DNA of 59,482 bases from Alphaproteobacteria bacterium (GTDB lineage Bacteria; Pseudomonadota; Alphaproteobacteria; SP197): assembly GCA_009694045.1 (NCBI GenBank), contig SHVY01000015.1:1-59482 (forward strand), written 5' to 3'. The position numbers and the translations under genes are program-made. Numbering within the stretch: position 1 is the first letter of the stretch; each line of letters begins with the position of its first letter. The notes beneath the pieces were generated by a model, which was not told the origin of the DNA, searched no databases, and saw only the letters and a program-made list of their open reading frames with translations. Below are positions 45,693 to 55,400 of the stretch, in pieces.

Positions 45693-47444
45693 ATGGCGAC
45701 AACCAGCACCTCTTGGCCGAACCTGGCCAGCATGATGTTCGCGCAGGCCGAGAGGCTGGGCGAGGCACCCTGGCTGTGGGCGAAGCGCGACGGGGTCTAT
45801 CGGGCGCTGTCCTGGGCCCAGGCGGCGGCGGACGCGAGCGCCCTGTCCCGGGCCTTGCGCGCCCTGGGCATCGGGCCGGGGGACCGCGTCGCCCTGGTGT
45901 CGGAGAACCGGCCGGAGTGGGCGATCGCCGATTTCGCGATCATGGCGGCGGGGGCGATCACGGTTCCCGCCTACACGACCAACACCGCGAGCGACCATCG
46001 TCACGTGCTTACCAGCAGCGGCGCCAAGGCGGTGATCGTGTCGACGGCGGCACTCGGTGCCCGGGTCGCGGGTGCGCTGGACGCCGCGCCGGACGTGCGC
46101 ACCATGATCGCCCTGGAGGCCCCGACGGCCGTCCTGCCGGGGCATGTGACCCTGCACTCCTGGACCGACGCGCTGGCGCGCGGAGCCGGGCGGCCCGACG
46201 ACGTCCGCGCCCTGGCCGAGCGCTGGGGCCGCGACGACCTCGCCTGCCTGATCTACACGTCGGGGACGGGGGGCGCGCCGAAGGGCGTGATGTTGAGCCA
46301 CGGCGCGCTTCTGCATAACTGCTGGGGCGCGCGGCGGCTGTTCGCGACGATCGGCCTGGGGCGCGAGCGGTTCCTGTCGATCCTGCCCCTGAGCCACGCC
46401 TACGAGCACACCGTCGGGCTGATGTTCCCCTGCTCGATCGGGGCGGAGATCTACTATGCCGAGGGGATCAACGAGCTGGGGCGGAACTTCACCGAGGCGC
46501 GGCCCACGGCGATGCTGTGTGTGCCGCGGCTCTACGAGGTGCTGCGCGACCGCATCCTCTCCCAGGTGGCGCGGACCGGCGGGCTGAAGGCCAAGCTCCT
46601 GCACCTGGCCGTGACGCTCGGCAGCCGCCGCTATCGCGGCCGCCTGGGACTGGTGGATCGGATCGCCGACCGCGCGCTCGACCGCCTGGTCCGCGCGAAC
46701 ATCGCCGCCCGATTCGGCGGGCAGCTCAAGGCGTTCATCTCCGGCGGCGCGCCCCTGAACCCCGAGGTGGGGCTGTTCTTCGTCGCCCTTGGCGTCCGCG
46801 TCCTCCAGGGCTACGGCCAGACCGAGGCGGCACCGGTGGTGAGCGTGAACCTGCCCGAACGCAACCGGCTGGAGACCGTCGGCCCGCCGCTCGAGGGCGT
46901 CGAGCTGCGGCTGGCGGGGGACGGCGAGATCCTGGTGCGCAGCGATTCGGTGATGAAGGGCTATTGGGGCGATCCCGAGGCGACCGCCCTGGCCCTGCGG
47001 GACGGCTGGCTGCACACCGGCGACGTCGGGGTGATCGAGCCGGACGGAGCGTTGCGCATTACCGACCGCAAGAAGGACATCATCGTCGTCTCGGGCGGCG
47101 ACAACGTGGCGCCGCAGAAGGTCGAGGGCGTGCTGGCCGTGGAGCCCGAGATCGCCCAGGTGGCGGTGTTCGGCGACAAGCGGCCGCATTTGGTGGCCCT
47201 GATCGTGCCGCCGCCCGAGCTCACGAAGGCGCACGGCGGCGATGGGGCGGCCCTACACCGTGCGGTCGCCAAGGGGATTGAGCGCGCCAACGCGAAGCTT
47301 TCGCCGATCGAGCGGGTCAAGCGTTTCGCCATCGCGCCCGAAGGATTCACCATCGACAACGGGCTGCTGACCGCGACGCTCAAGATCAAGCGCCACGCGG
47401 TGCTGACCCGCCACCGCGACCTGATCGAGGGGCTGTACGGGTAG
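45693..47444 (+). CDS. AMP-dependent long-chain acyl-CoA synthetase
   Basis: Adenylate-forming ligase, 583 aa from ATG 45693 (ATG 45681 is also possible). AMP-binding P-loop LIYTSGTGGAPKGVMLSHG, A4/A5 regions AFISGGAPLNPEVG and LQGYGQTEAAPVV, hinge and A8 LHTGDVGVIEPDGALRITDR with KDIIVVSGGDN, and A10 Lys near LLTATLKIKRHAVL. The long insert with SQVARTGGLKAKLLHLAV is typical of the FadD15/FAA1-type long-chain group. It makes acyl-CoA from a fatty acid, ATP and CoA. Confidence 0.92.
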   Translation: MATTSTSWPNLASMMFAQAERLGEAPWLWAKRDGVYRALSWAQAAADASALSRALRALGIGPGDRVALVSENRPEWAIADFAIMAAGAITVPAYTTNTASDHRHVLTSSGAKAVIVSTAALGARVAGALDAAPDVRTMIALEAPTAVLPGHVTLHSWTDALARGAGRPDDVRALAERWGRDDLACLIYTSGTGGAPKGVMLSHGALLHNCWGARRLFATIGLGRERFLSILPLSHAYEHTVGLMFPCSIGAEIYYAEGINELGRNFTEARPTAMLCVPRLYEVLRDRILSQVARTGGLKAKLLHLAVTLGSRRYRGRLGLVDRIADRALDRLVRANIAARFGGQLKAFISGGAPLNPEVGLFFVALGVRVLQGYGQTEAAPVVSVNLPERNRLETVGPPLEGVELRLAGDGEILVRSDSVMKGYWGDPEATALALRDGWLHTGDVGVIEPDGALRITDRKKDIIVVSGGDNVAPQKVEGVLAVEPEIAQVAVFGDKRPHLVALIVPPPELTKAHGGDGAALHRAVAKGIERANAKLSPIERVKRFAIAPEGFTIDNGLLTATLKIKRHAVLTRHRDLIEGLYG

Positions 47445-47566
47445 GCGGCCCTTTCGCGGGTGTACGGGCGGGTCTCGGACCAGCCCGTACCGCCGGGGGC
47501 GGCAACCGGATTGCACCGAGAGCCGTCTTGCGCCACGCTCGATCGCCTGCAGGGAGGGTTCCGCCC

Positions 47567-48571
47567 ATGACCGACCCACTCGCCGTCGCGCCGCTGCCCG
47601 GAGCGAACTTCGGCGGCCTGATCCGGGTCGCCGACGTCGCCGCCTTCGTCGCCGCGACGGAACGGCAACCCGAGCGCCTGCCCGCGGCGCTGGATGCGGG
47701 CCATGGGCTGCTTATGCTGTCGGGCCTGAACGCGATCAGCAAGGATCCGGACCTGCTCGTGCAGCTCAGCCGCCCGTTCGGCCGCGAGGTCGAGAACTAT
47801 CGCGAGACCACGAGCCGTCTGGAGATGGTTCATCCCGACGTGCCGCAGATCTTCGTCGTCTCCAACCTGCCCCCCGTGAGTTTTCCGCCGCCGGAGCGCC
47901 CCGACCCGCCCTTCCTGCCGGATGGCGGCCTGCCCGTGCAGTTCCCCCACCGGCGCGGTTGGCACACGGACCAGAGCTTTCGCCGCCCGCCGCCCGACAT
48001 CTCGCTGTTCCTTGCCGTCACGCCCGCGCCTCGCGACCAGGGCCAGACCCTGTACGCCGACGGCGTCGCCGCCTGGGAGAGCCTGCCCGCCGACCTCAAG
48101 GCGCGGGTCGAGGGGATGCAGGGCCTGCACGTCGCCCCCTTTCGCGGCTATGGCGAGGACGAGGTGCGCGCGGGCAAGACACCCCAGCCGCTGGGTCCCC
48201 GCGATGGGCCGCAGCCGCAGCCGATCGTGCGCGTCCACCCGGTGACGGGCCGCAAGGCCCTCTATCTCTGCGAGCAGGAGCAGATGGACTGGATCAACGG
48301 CCCCATCGTCGGCCTGGAGCCGGGGGTCGACGGTGCCGGCGCCCGCCTGCTGTACGCACTCATGATCCACTACACCCGGCCGGAGTTCGTCTACGTCAAG
48401 GCGTGGAGCGCGGGCGACATGGTGATCTACGACAACCGCTCGACCATCCATACCGCGACCTGGTTCGACGCCGAACGGCACGGCCGCGTCATGTGGCGCA
48501 CCACGGTGTGGGGCAACCCGGGCGCCGCCTACGCGGGCGAGGCCCGGAGCTGGGAGGCCGCCCTCGCCTGA
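47567..48571 (+). CDS. TauD/TfdA-type Fe(II)/2-oxoglutarate dioxygenase
   Basis: Dioxygenase of 334 aa with AGGGAGGG before ATG 47567. The iron site is RRGWHTDQSFRRPPPD (His-x-Asp) and, near the end, NRSTIHTATWFDAERHGRVM with the distal His and the 2-oxoglutarate Arg. AVTPAPRDQGQTLYADGVAA and VRVHPVTGRKALYL are standard TauD-family blocks. The family hydroxylates taurine, carnitine precursors, aryloxyacids and others; the substrate here is unknown. The downstream MFS frame begins immediately after the stop. Confidence 0.88.
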   Translation: MTDPLAVAPLPGANFGGLIRVADVAAFVAATERQPERLPAALDAGHGLLMLSGLNAISKDPDLLVQLSRPFGREVENYRETTSRLEMVHPDVPQIFVVSNLPPVSFPPPERPDPPFLPDGGLPVQFPHRRGWHTDQSFRRPPPDISLFLAVTPAPRDQGQTLYADGVAAWESLPADLKARVEGMQGLHVAPFRGYGEDEVRAGKTPQPLGPRDGPQPQPIVRVHPVTGRKALYLCEQEQMDWINGPIVGLEPGVDGAGARLLYALMIHYTRPEFVYVKAWSAGDMVIYDNRSTIHTATWFDAERHGRVMWRTTVWGNPGAAYAGEARSWEAALA

Positions 48572-48692
48572 CCCCGGCCGTCCACCCATCGCCCTCGCCC
48601 GCCTGCTCAACGTCGCCGGCATCCCGCACGCGTTCACGCTGGCGCTGCTCAGCGGGGCCCACGTCTTCGGGCTCGCCCTGCCGCTCACGGTC

Positions 48693-49763
48693 ATGCCGCT
48701 TCTGGCGCTCGACCTGCTGGGCGACGCGCAGCGGGTCAGCCTGTTCTTCCTGGCAATCAGCCTAGTCGGCCTGGCCGGCGCCCTGACCGTGCCGATCCTG
48801 GTGGCGATGCTGGGGCGGCGCCGGGCGACGATGCTCGGTACCGCCTGCATCGTCGGCGGCGCCGTGCTGATGCCGCAGGCGAGCGTCGGCACGCTGGTCG
48901 GCGGCGCGGCCCTCTATACCTTCGGCTACTTCTGCGTCGACGTGGCGGTCAGCGTCGCCATCATGGATCGCATCCCGCGCAAGGAGTTTTCCCGCTTCGA
49001 GCCGCTGCGCATGGCCTGCATCGGCGCCGGCTTCACCCTGGGCCCCTGGCTCGGCGTGACGCTCGGGATCGAGGGCGGACTTTGGCTGCCCTTCGCGGTG
49101 ATGGGGATTTGCGCCATCGGCGTCTGCACCTATTGCCTCGGCGCCGGTGTCGTGATCGACCGTCCCACCGCGGGCTGGGCGAGCGCCAACCCGCTGCGCT
49201 TCCTGCCGCGCTTCGTGCGGCAGCCGCGCCTGAGGCTCGCCTGGTTCATGACCGCGGCACGGTCGGCATGGTGGAACGTCTTCTTCGTCTACGGCCCGAT
49301 CATCTGCGTCGAGAACGGTTTCAGCGATCAGACCGCCGGCCTGGTCGCCTCGCTCGGGACCGTGGCGGTCATGTTCGCGCCGCTCTGGGGCCGGCTGTTC
49401 GCGCCGGTCGGACTGCGCGGGTTGCTGGCGACCGGCTTCGTCGCGACCGGGGTCGTCACGCTGCTGCTGCCGCTGGCCGGCGACCGGCCCCGGCTGGTCA
49501 TCGCGCTGTTGTTGGCGGCGACCGTCACCGCGTCGTGGATCGATGCCGGCGGCAACGCGCTGTTCCTGCGGGCCGTCCATCCCCACGAACGCTCGCAGAT
49601 GGCCTCGGTCTACGCCACGTTCCGCGACGCCGGGCGGCTTGGGCCGCTGGGCGTCTTCACTCTGCTCCTGATCGTCTTTCCCCTCGGCGCCGTATTCGTC
49701 GCCACCGGCGCGGCGACGATCGCCGTCGCCGCCCTCACCCGCCACATCCCCCGCCGCTACTGA
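48693..49763 (+). CDS. Major facilitator superfamily transporter (start uncertain)
   Basis: Polytopic membrane protein, 356 aa from the first ATG. Helices include VSLFFLAISLVGLAGALTVP, ALYTFGYFCVDVAVSVAIMD, FVATGVVTLLLPLAGD and LGVFTLLLIVFPLGAVFVAT; the motif-A-like VAMLGRRRATMLG is present. In the same frame upstream of ATG 48693, LARLLNVAGIPHAFTLALLS then FGLALPLTVMPL looks like the real first helix, but no ATG, GTG or TTG starts it. The start may be unusual or lost. It follows the TauD-like gene closely and may move its substrate; that is inference. Confidence 0.75.
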   Translation: MPLLALDLLGDAQRVSLFFLAISLVGLAGALTVPILVAMLGRRRATMLGTACIVGGAVLMPQASVGTLVGGAALYTFGYFCVDVAVSVAIMDRIPRKEFSRFEPLRMACIGAGFTLGPWLGVTLGIEGGLWLPFAVMGICAIGVCTYCLGAGVVIDRPTAGWASANPLRFLPRFVRQPRLRLAWFMTAARSAWWNVFFVYGPIICVENGFSDQTAGLVASLGTVAVMFAPLWGRLFAPVGLRGLLATGFVATGVVTLLLPLAGDRPRLVIALLLAATVTASWIDAGGNALFLRAVHPHERSQMASVYATFRDAGRLGPLGVFTLLLIVFPLGAVFVATGAATIAVAALTRHIPRRY

Positions 49764-49798
49764 ACGCGACTCGCCCGTGCGACCCGATCGACGGACCA

Positions 49799-50785
49799 CT
49801 ACGGGCGGGATTGCAGGCCGTGGTAGTCGCGATACCAGGCGACGAACTTGGGCAGGCCCTCGTCGATGGAGGTTCGCGGCTTGAAGCCCAGGTCGGCGAT
49901 CGATTCGGTGATGTCGGCGGAGGTCTCGTAGACGTCGCCAGGTTGCATGGGCGCCAGCTCGATCCTCGCCTTGCGGCCGATCGCCCGCTCCAGCACGTCC
50001 ACGAAACGGCGCAAGGGTTCGGTGCGGTTGTTGCCGAGGTTGTAGAGGCGATGGGGCGATGCCGTGCCGTCGTCCTTGGGCGGGCGAACCAGGGCCGCGA
50101 GAACTCCCGCGACGATGTCGTCGACGAAGGTGAAGTCGCGCTTCAGGTCGCCCCGATTGAACAGGGTGATCGGCCGGTCGGCGAAGATCGCGTCGGTGAA
50201 GATGTAGGCCGCCATGTCGGGGCGACCCCAGGGGCCGTACACCGTGAAGAACCGCAGGCCCGTCATCGGCGTGCGGTAGAGGTGGCTGTAGCTTTCGGCG
50301 ATCAGCTCGCAGGACCGCTTGGTCGCCGCGTAGAGCGACACCGGCCGCTCGACCGGATCGCCGACCGAGAAGGGATGCTTGGTATTGCCGCCGTACACCG
50401 AACTGGAGCTGGCATAGACGAAGTGGCGCAGGTTCTTGCAGCGGCGGGCCAGCTCGATCATGGCGATCTGGCCCATCACGTTGGCGGTGCCATAGGCATG
50501 GGGGTTCACCAGCGAGTAGCGCACGCCGGCCTGGGCCGCCAGGTGAACGATGCCGGTGATTGCGTCGGCGGCGAGACCTTCCATCGCCGCGCGGTCGGCC
50601 ACGTCGAGGCGCAGGTGGCGGAAATTCGGCGACGCCGCGAGCTTGGCGAGGCGGGCTTCCTTGAGGCGGACGTCGTAGTAATCGTTGACGTTGTCCACGG
50701 CGATGACGCGCTCGCCCTGGTCGAGCAGCTTGGTCGCGACGTGAAAGCCGATGAAGCCCGCCGCTCCGGTCACCATGATCGTCAT
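49799..50785 (-). CDS. NAD-dependent nucleotide-sugar epimerase (UDP-glucuronate 4-epimerase-like)
   Basis: Extended SDR of 328 aa. NAD site VTGAAGFIGFHVATKLL, DNVNDYYDVRLKEARL (typical of UDP-GlcA 4-epimerases), VHLAAQAGVRYSLVNPHAY, catalytic Ser block YASSSSVYGGNTKHPF, Tyr-x-x-x-Lys in SLYAATKRSCELIAESY, then GLRFFTVYGPWGRPDMA and FNRGDLKRDFTFVDDIV. It makes UDP-galacturonate or a similar sugar for surface polysaccharide. AAGGAG lies before ATG 50785. It stands alone here, divergent from the sigma-54 regulator. Confidence 0.9.
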   Translation of the reverse strand: MTIMVTGAAGFIGFHVATKLLDQGERVIAVDNVNDYYDVRLKEARLAKLAASPNFRHLRLDVADRAAMEGLAADAITGIVHLAAQAGVRYSLVNPHAYGTANVMGQIAMIELARRCKNLRHFVYASSSSVYGGNTKHPFSVGDPVERPVSLYAATKRSCELIAESYSHLYRTPMTGLRFFTVYGPWGRPDMAAYIFTDAIFADRPITLFNRGDLKRDFTFVDDIVAGVLAALVRPPKDDGTASPHRLYNLGNNRTEPLRRFVDVLERAIGRKARIELAPMQPGDVYETSADITESIADLGFKPRTSIDEGLPKFVAWYRDYHGLQSRP

Positions 50786-50824
50786 GCTACGACTCCTTGG
50801 ATTCAGCACCGATTTTCTAATCGA

Positions 50825-50845
50825 TTTGCCTCAACAAGTGGCAAA
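50825..50845. promoter_or_regulatory. Operator-like palindrome in a divergent intergenic region
   Basis: TTTGCC - 9 bases - GGCAAA, a perfect 6-base dyad between the epimerase gene (start 50785, minus) and the sigma-54 regulator (start 50932, plus). It could be a binding site controlling either gene. The protein that would bind it is unknown. Confidence 0.35.
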
Positions 50846-50931
50846 CAACGGCCGCCCGACGCCGCCGGGCTTGCTTGTATGCGTCCCGTTCTGATACAGA
50901 ATCTCCGTCCGCTTGCCGCGAGGAAGCCTGC

Positions 50932-52398
50932 ATGACCAAGACCGTGCTGATCGTCGATGACGATCCCGTCCAGAGGCGCCTGCACGGCGACATGATCACG
51001 AAGATCGGCTACCGGTCGATCGCGGTGGACGGCGGCAAGGCGGCCTTCAAGATCCTGGACGGCGGCAGCGACGGCGATATCGACCTGATGCTCCTGGACC
51101 TGCAGATGCCGGAGATCGACGGCCTGGGAGTTCTGGCCAAGATCAAACCGCAGCGGCCGAACCTGCCCGTCATCGTCGTCACCGCCCATGCCGGCATCGA
51201 ACACGTGGTCAAGGCCATGCGGGCCGGAGCGGTCGATTTCGTCGTCAAGCCGGTGTCGCTCGAGCGGCTTCAGGTCTCGGTCGAGAACGCACTTCAGCTC
51301 AAGTCCCTGGTCGGCGAGGTGACGCGGCTGCAGCGCCGCGCCACCGGGCAGATCGATCCCGGCGACATCGTCGGCAAGAGCCAGGCGCTGACCAAGCTCT
51401 TGGCCATGTCGGAGCGCGCCGCGCAATCGAACATCCCAGTGCTGATCGAAGGCGAGAGCGGCGTCGGCAAGGAGCTGATCGCCCGCTACATCCTGAGCCA
51501 CAGCGAGCGTGCCCAGGCGCCCTTCGTCGCCGTCAACTGCGCCACCATCCCCGACAACCTGGTGGAGAGCATCCTGTTCGGCCACGAGAAGGGGTCGTTC
51601 ACCGGGGCCATCGGCAAGCACATCGGCAAGTTCCAGGAGGCCGACGGCGGCACCCTGTTCCTGGACGAGATCGCCGAATTGAAGCTGGACATGCAGGTCA
51701 AGCTGCTGCGCGCCCTGCAGGAGGGCGAGATCGATCCGGTGGGCGGCCGGCAGACCGTCAAGGTCAACGTCCGCATGATCTCGGCCACCAACCGCGACCT
51801 GACCAAGCTGATCGCCAGCAGCCACTTCCGCGAAGACCTTTACTACCGCATCAACATGTTCCCCTTGCAGGTTCCCCCGTTGCGCGACCGCAAGGACGAC
51901 ATCCCCGAGCTGGTCGACTATTTCATGCAGCGCTTCGGCGCGACCGAGGGCCGCAAGATCAAGGGCGTGACGGCGGACGCCTTGGCGAGGCTGGCCGACT
52001 ACCATTGGCCCGGCAACATCCGACAACTGGAGAACGCGGTGTTTCGCGCGGTGGTCTTGAGCGATGCCGATGTCCTGTCGTCGGTGGACTTTCCCCAGGT
52101 CGCCCAGTGGATGGGCATCGAGCTGCAGGAGGGGCCGCCCCCCACCGCGTCTCCCCGCCCCACGAGCGAAACCGACCATCCGGCCACGGCCGTGGCACCG
52201 GCCGGGCCGGTCGCGATGCTCGACAACCACGGCCATGTGCGGCCGCTCGAGCAGATCGAAGGCGATGTGATCCGCTACGCCCTCGAGCACTACGAGGGGC
52301 AGATGTCCAAGGTCGCCCGCCATCTCGGAATCGGCCGCTCGACCCTGTATCGCAAGGTCCGCGAGCTGGGGCTCGAACCGGAGGAAGCAGAGGCATAG
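50932..52398 (+). CDS. Sigma-54-dependent response regulator (NtrC family)
   Basis: Three domains, 488 aa. Receiver domain residues 1-120: VLIVDDDP acidic pair, phosphorylated Asp56 in LLLDLQMPEIDG, TAHAGIE Thr, VVKPVS Lys. AAA+ domain: Walker A GESGVGKELIARYI, sigma-54 contact loop GSFTGA in place of the common GAFTGA, Walker B GGTLFLDEIAEL, ATNRDL and WPGNIRQLEN. C-terminal Fis-type HTH: QMSKVARHLGIGRSTLYRKV. It would activate sigma-54 promoters when phosphorylated. No histidine kinase is nearby. The stop is 3 bases from the next start, so it is cotranscribed with the oxidoreductase. Confidence 0.93.
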   Translation: MTKTVLIVDDDPVQRRLHGDMITKIGYRSIAVDGGKAAFKILDGGSDGDIDLMLLDLQMPEIDGLGVLAKIKPQRPNLPVIVVTAHAGIEHVVKAMRAGAVDFVVKPVSLERLQVSVENALQLKSLVGEVTRLQRRATGQIDPGDIVGKSQALTKLLAMSERAAQSNIPVLIEGESGVGKELIARYILSHSERAQAPFVAVNCATIPDNLVESILFGHEKGSFTGAIGKHIGKFQEADGGTLFLDEIAELKLDMQVKLLRALQEGEIDPVGGRQTVKVNVRMISATNRDLTKLIASSHFREDLYYRINMFPLQVPPLRDRKDDIPELVDYFMQRFGATEGRKIKGVTADALARLADYHWPGNIRQLENAVFRAVVLSDADVLSSVDFPQVAQWMGIELQEGPPPTASPRPTSETDHPATAVAPAGPVAMLDNHGHVRPLEQIEGDVIRYALEHYEGQMSKVARHLGIGRSTLYRKVRELGLEPEEAEA

Positions 52399-52401
52399 CG
52401 C

Positions 52402-55400
52402 ATGGCCCTCGCCGCCGTCAGTCTCGACGACAAGTACGAACGGGAGAACGGCCGGGTCCTTCTGACGGGGACCCAGGCGTTGGTGCGCCTGCCGATGATG
52501 CAGCGCCAGCGCGATCTGGCGGCGGGACTGAACACCGCCGGGTTCATCTCGGGCTATCGCGGATCGCCCCTCGGCGGGCTCGATCTGGCGCTGTGGCGGG
52601 CGAAGCGCTTCGTCGCCAGGAACCACATCCACTTCCAGCCGGGGATCAACGAGGATCTGGCGGCGACGGCGATCTGGGGCAGCCAGCAGGTCGGCCTGTT
52701 CCCCGGCGCCAAGTACGACGGCGTGTTCGCCCTGTGGTACGGCAAGGGGCCCGGGGTCGACCGCACCGGCGACGTGTTCAAGCACGGCAACAGCGCCGGC
52801 ACGGCACCCCATGGCGGCGTGCTGGTGCTCGCCGGCGACGATCACACCTGCAAGTCCTCGACCCTCGCCCACCAGAGCGAGCACATGTTCGTTGGCGCCA
52901 TGATCCCGGTCCTCAACCCCGCCAGCGTGCAGGAGTTCCTGGACTACGGGCTGCTCGGCTGGGCGATGTCGCGCTACGCGGGCGTCTGGGTGGCCATGAA
53001 GGCGGTGGCCGAGACCGTCGATTCCTCGGCCTCGGTCAGTGTCGATCCGGATCGCGTGACGATCGCGCTGCCGACCGATTTCGCCATGCCCGAGGGGGGT
53101 CTCGGCATCCGCTGGCCGGACCAGCCCCTGGCCCAGGAAGAGCGGCTGCACAGGCACAAGATGTACGCGGCCCTGGCGTTCGCCCGGGCGAACCGCCTGG
53201 ATCGCATCGTCATCGACAGCCCGAACCCCCGCTTCGGCATCATCACCACGGGCAAGAGCTATCTGGATGTGCGCCAGGCGCTCGACGATCTCGGCATCGA
53301 CGAGGCGATGGCACGGGCGATCGGGTTTCGCCTCTACAAGGTCGCCATGAGCTGGCCGCTGGAGCGCGACGGTGCCAGGGCCTTCGCGGAGGGGCTGGAG
53401 GAGATCCTCGTCATCGAGGAAAAGCGGGCGTTGATCGAGAACCAGCTCAAGGAGCAACTCTACAACTGGGAGCCGGGCGTGCGCCCCCGCATCATCGGCA
53501 AGTTCGACGAGAACCGGGAGTTGCTTCTGCCGTCCTACGACGAGCTGTCGCCGGCCCGCATCGCGCGGGTGATCGCCGCCCGGATCGCCAGGTTCTTCAC
53601 CAGCGCCGCGATCCAGGAGCGCCTCGCCTTCCTGGAATCGAAGGAGCGGGCGCTGACGGCGGAAGCGGCGCCGCTGAGCCGCATCCCTTATTTCTGTTCA
53701 GGCTGCCCGCACAACACCTCGACCAAGGTGCCGGACGGCAGCCGCGCGCTGGCCGGCATCGGCTGCCACTACATGGCCCTGTGGATGGACCGCGACACCG
53801 CCACCTTCACCCAGATGGGCGGCGAGGGCGCGACCTGGATCGGCCAGGCGCCCTTCACCGAGACGCCCCATGTGTTCCAGAACCTGGGCGACGGGACCTA
53901 CGTCCATTCGGGCCTTCTGGCGATCCGCGCGGCGGTCGCCTCGGGCGTGAACATCACCTACAAGATCCTCTACAACGACGCGGTGGCGATGACCGGCGGC
54001 CAGCAGACCGAGGGCCACCCGACCGTCGCCCAGATCACCCACCAACTGTATGGCGAGGGTATCCGGCGCATCGCCGTGGTCGCCGACGATCCCGCCAAGT
54101 ATCCCATGGACGCAGGTTTCGCCCAGGGCGTCACCCGGCACCATCGCGACGAGCTGGACCACGTCAGCCGCGAGCTGCGCGAGCTCAAGGGCGCCACCGC
54201 GATCATCTACGACCAAGTGTGCGCCACCGAGAAGCGGCGGCGGCGCAAGCGCGGGCTGATGGACGACCCGCCCAAGCGGGTGTTCATCAACGAGGCGGTG
54301 TGCGAAGGCTGCGGCGACTGCGGGCGCGCCTCGAACTGCCTGTCGGTGGTGCCGGCCGAGACGGAGTTCGGGCGCAAGCGGCAGATCGACCAGTCCTCGT
54401 GCAACAAGGACTACAGTTGCCTGAAGGGTTTCTGCCCGAGCTTCGTGACCGTCGAGGGTGGCCGCCCGCGGACGGCCAAGGCGGCGGGATTCGCGCCGAG
54501 CCAGCCCTTGCCGGAGCCCGCATTGCCCGGCCTGGACGAGCCCTATGGCATCCTCATCACCGGCGTAGGCGGCATGGGGGTGGTGACGGCGAGCGCCATT
54601 CTCGGCATGGCGGCGCACATCGAGGGCCGGGGCATCGTCGCCCTGGACATGACGGGGCTCGCCCAGAAGTACGGCGCGGTCACCAGCCATATCCGCATCG
54701 CCCGCGACGGCGCGGAGATCCACGCGGTCCGCATCGCGGCCGGCGGGGCCCGCGTGCTGATCGGCTGCGACCTGGTGGTGTCGGCCGGGTTCGACGCGCT
54801 GGCCAAGCTGCGCGAGGGCTACAGTACCGCGGTGATCAACGATCACGAATCGCCGACCGGGGATTTCACCCGCCAGCCCGACCTGGCGTTTCCGGGGGCC
54901 GCGCTCCGCCGGCGCATCACCCAGGCGGTCGGGGCCGGGAGCGTCACGTTCCTCGATGCATCTCGGATCGCGACCGCGCTGTTCGGCGACAGCATCGCCA
55001 CGAACCTGTTCATGGTCGGGCTCGCCTACCAGAAGGGACTGATCCCCCTGTCGGCCGCGGCGATCACCCGGGCGATCGAGCTGAACGGCGCGGCGGTGGC
55101 CATGAGCACGGCGGCCTTTCAGGCCGGACGCATGGCCGCCCACGACAGGGGCGCGATCGAGGCCCTGGCCACGCGGAGCCGGCCCGCGCCACGGCACCGC
55201 GTGCTCGCCGCCACGTTCGCGGACCAGGTCGCCCGCCGCGCGGCCCATCTCACGGACTATCAGAACGCGGCGCTGGCCGCGCGCTACCAGGCGCTGGTGG
55301 CGCAAGCCGGGGCGACCGAGATGGAACGCGCGAAGGGACTCAACGGATTCGCCGAGGCCGTGGCGGTCGGCTACCACAGGGTGCTGACCTACAAGGACGA

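Noticed and set aside
50803..53457. 884-codon minus-strand frame opposite the regulator and oxidoreductase
   Set aside because: His/Val/Asp-rich antisense translation without any family motif.
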